Made by a program: the position numbers and the translations under genes
Notes under the pieces: model-generated
What the model saw: the letters and a program-made list of their open reading frames with translations, nothing else
Told to the model about the DNA's origin: nothing
Database searches by the model: none
Assembly: GCA_031272565.1 (NCBI GenBank)
Contig: JAISTN010000429.1
Span: 1-5,873, forward strand
Direction: 5' to 3'
DNA length: 5,873 nucleotides
Source of the DNA: Bifidobacteriaceae bacterium
GTDB taxonomy: Bacteria; Actinomycetota; Actinomycetes; Actinomycetales; WQXJ01
Shown here: piece by piece, positions 5,201-5,873 of the stretch
Layout of the letters: each line of letters opens with the position of its first letter
Numbering within the stretch: position 1 is the first letter of the stretch

Positions 5201-5873
5201 GTCCCGGCAAGCCAGGTGCCGGCAGGACATAGACCGCGTGCGGCGTAATTTCGACGATGCGCCAGGTTGAACTACCCAGCGTGAACGTGTCCCCAACCCG
5301 GGACTCGTAGACCATTTCCTCATCAAGTTCGCCCACCCGTTTGCCGCCGGCCCGGCCACCTGGTGTCTGGTCGCCGGCCAGGAAGACGCCGTACAGGCCG
5401 CGGTCCGGGATGGTGCCGCCGGAGACCTGCGCCAGGTGGGCCGCCCCCGGCCGCGGGGTCAGGGTGCCGGAGATGCGGTCCCACACCAGGCGCGGCCTCA
5501 GGTCGGCGAAATCGGCCGAGGGGTAGCGGCCGGCCAGCATGTCCACCACCGCCTCGAACGAGTGCTGGCCCAGGTGCTCGAAGCTGGCGGTGCCGCGGAT
5601 CAGGCGCCCCAGTTCATCCAGGCTCCAAGTGTCCATGGCGACGGCGGCCACGATCTGCTGGGCCAGGACATCCAGCGGGTTGGCGGGTACGCTCAAGGCC
5701 TCGATTTGCCCCTGCTGCATGCGGGCGGCCGTGACGGCGCAGGGCACCAAGTCGCCCCGGAAGACGGGGTACATCAGGCCGTGCGAGACGGCGCCCACCT
5801 GATGCCCCGCCCGGCCGATCCGCTGCAGGCCTGAGGCGGCTGAGGGCGGCGCCCCCACCTGGATCACCAGGTC
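2220..5873 (-). CDS. lhr: Lhr-type ATP-dependent DNA helicase with C-terminal (Lhr-CTD) region, 5' truncated
   Basis: The frame is open from the window edge (first codon GAC at 5873-5871) to TAA at 2222-2220, giving 1217 residues. The GTG at 5867 is internal. Actinobacterial Lhr proteins have about 1500 residues, so roughly 300 are missing, including the Walker A and DExH motifs. Visible parts run as follows. Helicase motif VI QRIGRAGHQ is at 5799-5825. The winged-helix and Lhr-specific core contains SGGTIPDRGLYGVFLAGD, YESRVGDTFTLG, LPFWKGDSPGRPAELGRAIG, PLWQQRHRAQQLL and DGDAPLAERRAAALTLD. A Pro/Gly/Thr linker covers about 4036-4146. The Lhr-CTD runs from about 4035 to the end, with WWAWIDQLVAARRVIPVRLG, DPLGALIRRYARRHGPFSA, RLRRRSLAKARQQVEPVEA and ERLGGSQFALPP. 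Family members couple ATP hydrolysis to 3'-to-5' translocation on single-stranded DNA and unwind DNA or RNA:DNA duplexes. The CTD has been reported to have uracil-DNA glycosylase activity. A 4-residue repeat interrupts the CTD near residues 1115-1130. Confidence 0.95.
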   Translation of the reverse strand, partial: DLVIQVGAPPSAASGLQRIGRAGHQVGAVSHGLMYPVFRGDLVPCAVTAARMQQGQIEALSVPANPLDVLAQQIVAAVAMDTWSLDELGRLIRGTASFEHLGQHSFEAVVDMLAGRYPSADFADLRPRLVWDRISGTLTPRPGAAHLAQVSGGTIPDRGLYGVFLAGDQTPGGRAGGKRVGELDEEMVYESRVGDTFTLGSSTWRIVEITPHAVYVLPAPGLPGRLPFWKGDSPGRPAELGRAIGQFMRDIHAQEPAAAVQALTDQGLDPWAAQNLVAYLRDQTAATGVLPDDKTLVVERFQDEIGDQRVMVHSVWGGRVNGAWAAVLSQRLQERYGMDAQVMHSDDGIMLRLPETADDTALRPLDLVLEPDQVMDAVTMALTQTAHFAARFREAAARALILPRKAPGKRQPLWQQRHRAQQLLQVAAGFGDFPIVHEALRESLQDDFDVPALTDLMRAVADRQVKVVEVSGNTASPFAKAMAFGYTAQFLYDGDAPLAERRAAALTLDPAMLAELLGAAGGGELADLLDPAVVLQLDAELARRVPERQVSSAEQLVDLLRQLGPHDAAGLDAVTASAPPAGPVETADMAAAGVADDGTVEPGTGTEAHSAPGQLWWAWIDQLVAARRVIPVRLGGRPAWAVIEDAAALRDALGVALPAGLPEEFLDPVPDPLGALIRRYARRHGPFSAVQLAQEFGLGPAVAARELGAMARAGHLTAGRIRPLEAGGQAGTTDYCEPQIVARLRRRSLAKARQQVEPVEAHVLGSFTPRWHQMGRLKGADGVLQAISALAGAPLPASAIEAIVLPARVKDYQPAMLDELIASGEVFWVGQGRAGGTDGTVRLLLADSDDTALADAEPPPAGSTAAALLDRWRGGGAFAAHELAESLAPGPAGQVLTEPELREALWDLVWGGWVTANSLAPLRAHLAGGTTAHRTARRVRARTVLPRNSWTPRLADPRLAGRWSLAPTPAARGQGLGLEQRLMATASALLERHGVLTKGAASTEAPFAQLYPVLAALEAGGAVRRGYFVERLGGSQFALPPCPDQLRAAADATDAIVLAAADPANPYGAALPWPEHPAAHRPGRGPGGLVVLVDGHLALYLERGGRTALAFNQGDVKADAKGDAKANAKAEAQVGTGPEDRSEVLPGDQPAAQARFERAARALAERVAAGGIGTLKISRLDGQDALQAHAALSPATRALVAAGFAVTPSGLTLRAKV
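2225..2228 (-). promoter_or_regulatory. Ribosome binding site of nei inside the end of lhr
   Basis: On the minus strand AAGG lies 9 nt before the nei ATG (2215-2213), inside the last codons of lhr. A second AAGG at 2221-2218 is too close to the ATG to serve. The placement makes translational coupling of nei to lhr likely. Confidence 0.45.
2485..2532. repeat. 12-bp tandem repeat, four units, inside lhr
   Basis: Four consecutive 12-bp units read GCCTTGGCGTTC, GCCTTGGCGTCC, CCTTTGGCGTCC and GCCTTGACGTCC on the plus strand. A degenerate fifth unit (ACCTGGGCTTCC) lies at 2473-2484. On the coding strand each unit gives four residues, in order DVKA, DAKG, DAKA, NAKA, then a worn EAQV. The repeat is in frame and sits in a loop of the Lhr C-terminal domain, after GGRTALAFNQG and before the last conserved segment. 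Confidence 0.85.

Noticed and set aside
5865..5867. GTG as the start codon of lhr
   Set aside because: The frame continues upstream to the window edge with DLV, matching the conserved segment before helicase motif VI, so the gene is truncated rather than starting here.

Overview
The window comes from a high-GC actinobacterium. Codons mostly end in G or C, and three neighbouring families are typical of that phylum: a single-domain CinA/PncC followed by a ClgR-type regulator, and an Lhr helicase paired with a Nei-type DNA glycosylase. Genus cannot be fixed from this sequence. The region looks like ordinary chromosome. I see no insertion sequence, integrase, CRISPR array, tRNA, rRNA or phage gene, and no wholly undescribed system.

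Layout. Bases 1-354 (+) are the 3' end of a gene cut by the window edge; they encode a Pro/Ala-rich low-complexity tail closed by a charged helix. Bases 386-904 (+) encode a CinA C-terminal-domain protein, a probable nicotinamide-mononucleotide amidohydrolase. Bases 931-1386 (+) encode a Cro/CI-type helix-turn-helix regulator resembling ClgR, preceded by a perfect 7-bp inverted repeat that ends at the base before its GTG. The other strand carries an operon running toward it: the 3' part of a large Lhr helicase (2220 to beyond 5873) followed 4 nt later by a Nei/Fpg-family glycosylase (1415-2215). The regulator and the glycosylase converge with only 28 bp between their stop codons, over a small hairpin. 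There is no gene-free stretch longer than 31 bp.

How the genes fit together. The minus-strand pair is a DNA-repair unit. Nei/Fpg enzymes excise oxidised bases and nick the backbone. Lhr is an ATP-driven 3'-to-5' translocase/helicase, and the C-terminal domain of the family has been reported to have uracil-DNA glycosylase activity. Tight spacing implies co-transcription and probably shared work in base excision or crosslink/oxidative damage repair. The plus-strand pair combines pyridine-nucleotide salvage with a regulator whose family controls Clp protease and other stress genes.

Points worth a second look are a 12-bp tandem repeat encoding a (D/N)AK(A/G) linker inside the Lhr C-terminal domain, an Asn-to-Thr change in the glycosylase H2TH signature, the inverted repeat at the clgR start, the N-terminal extension and missing Ala-Ala end of the ClgR-like protein, and the unusual tail of the first gene.
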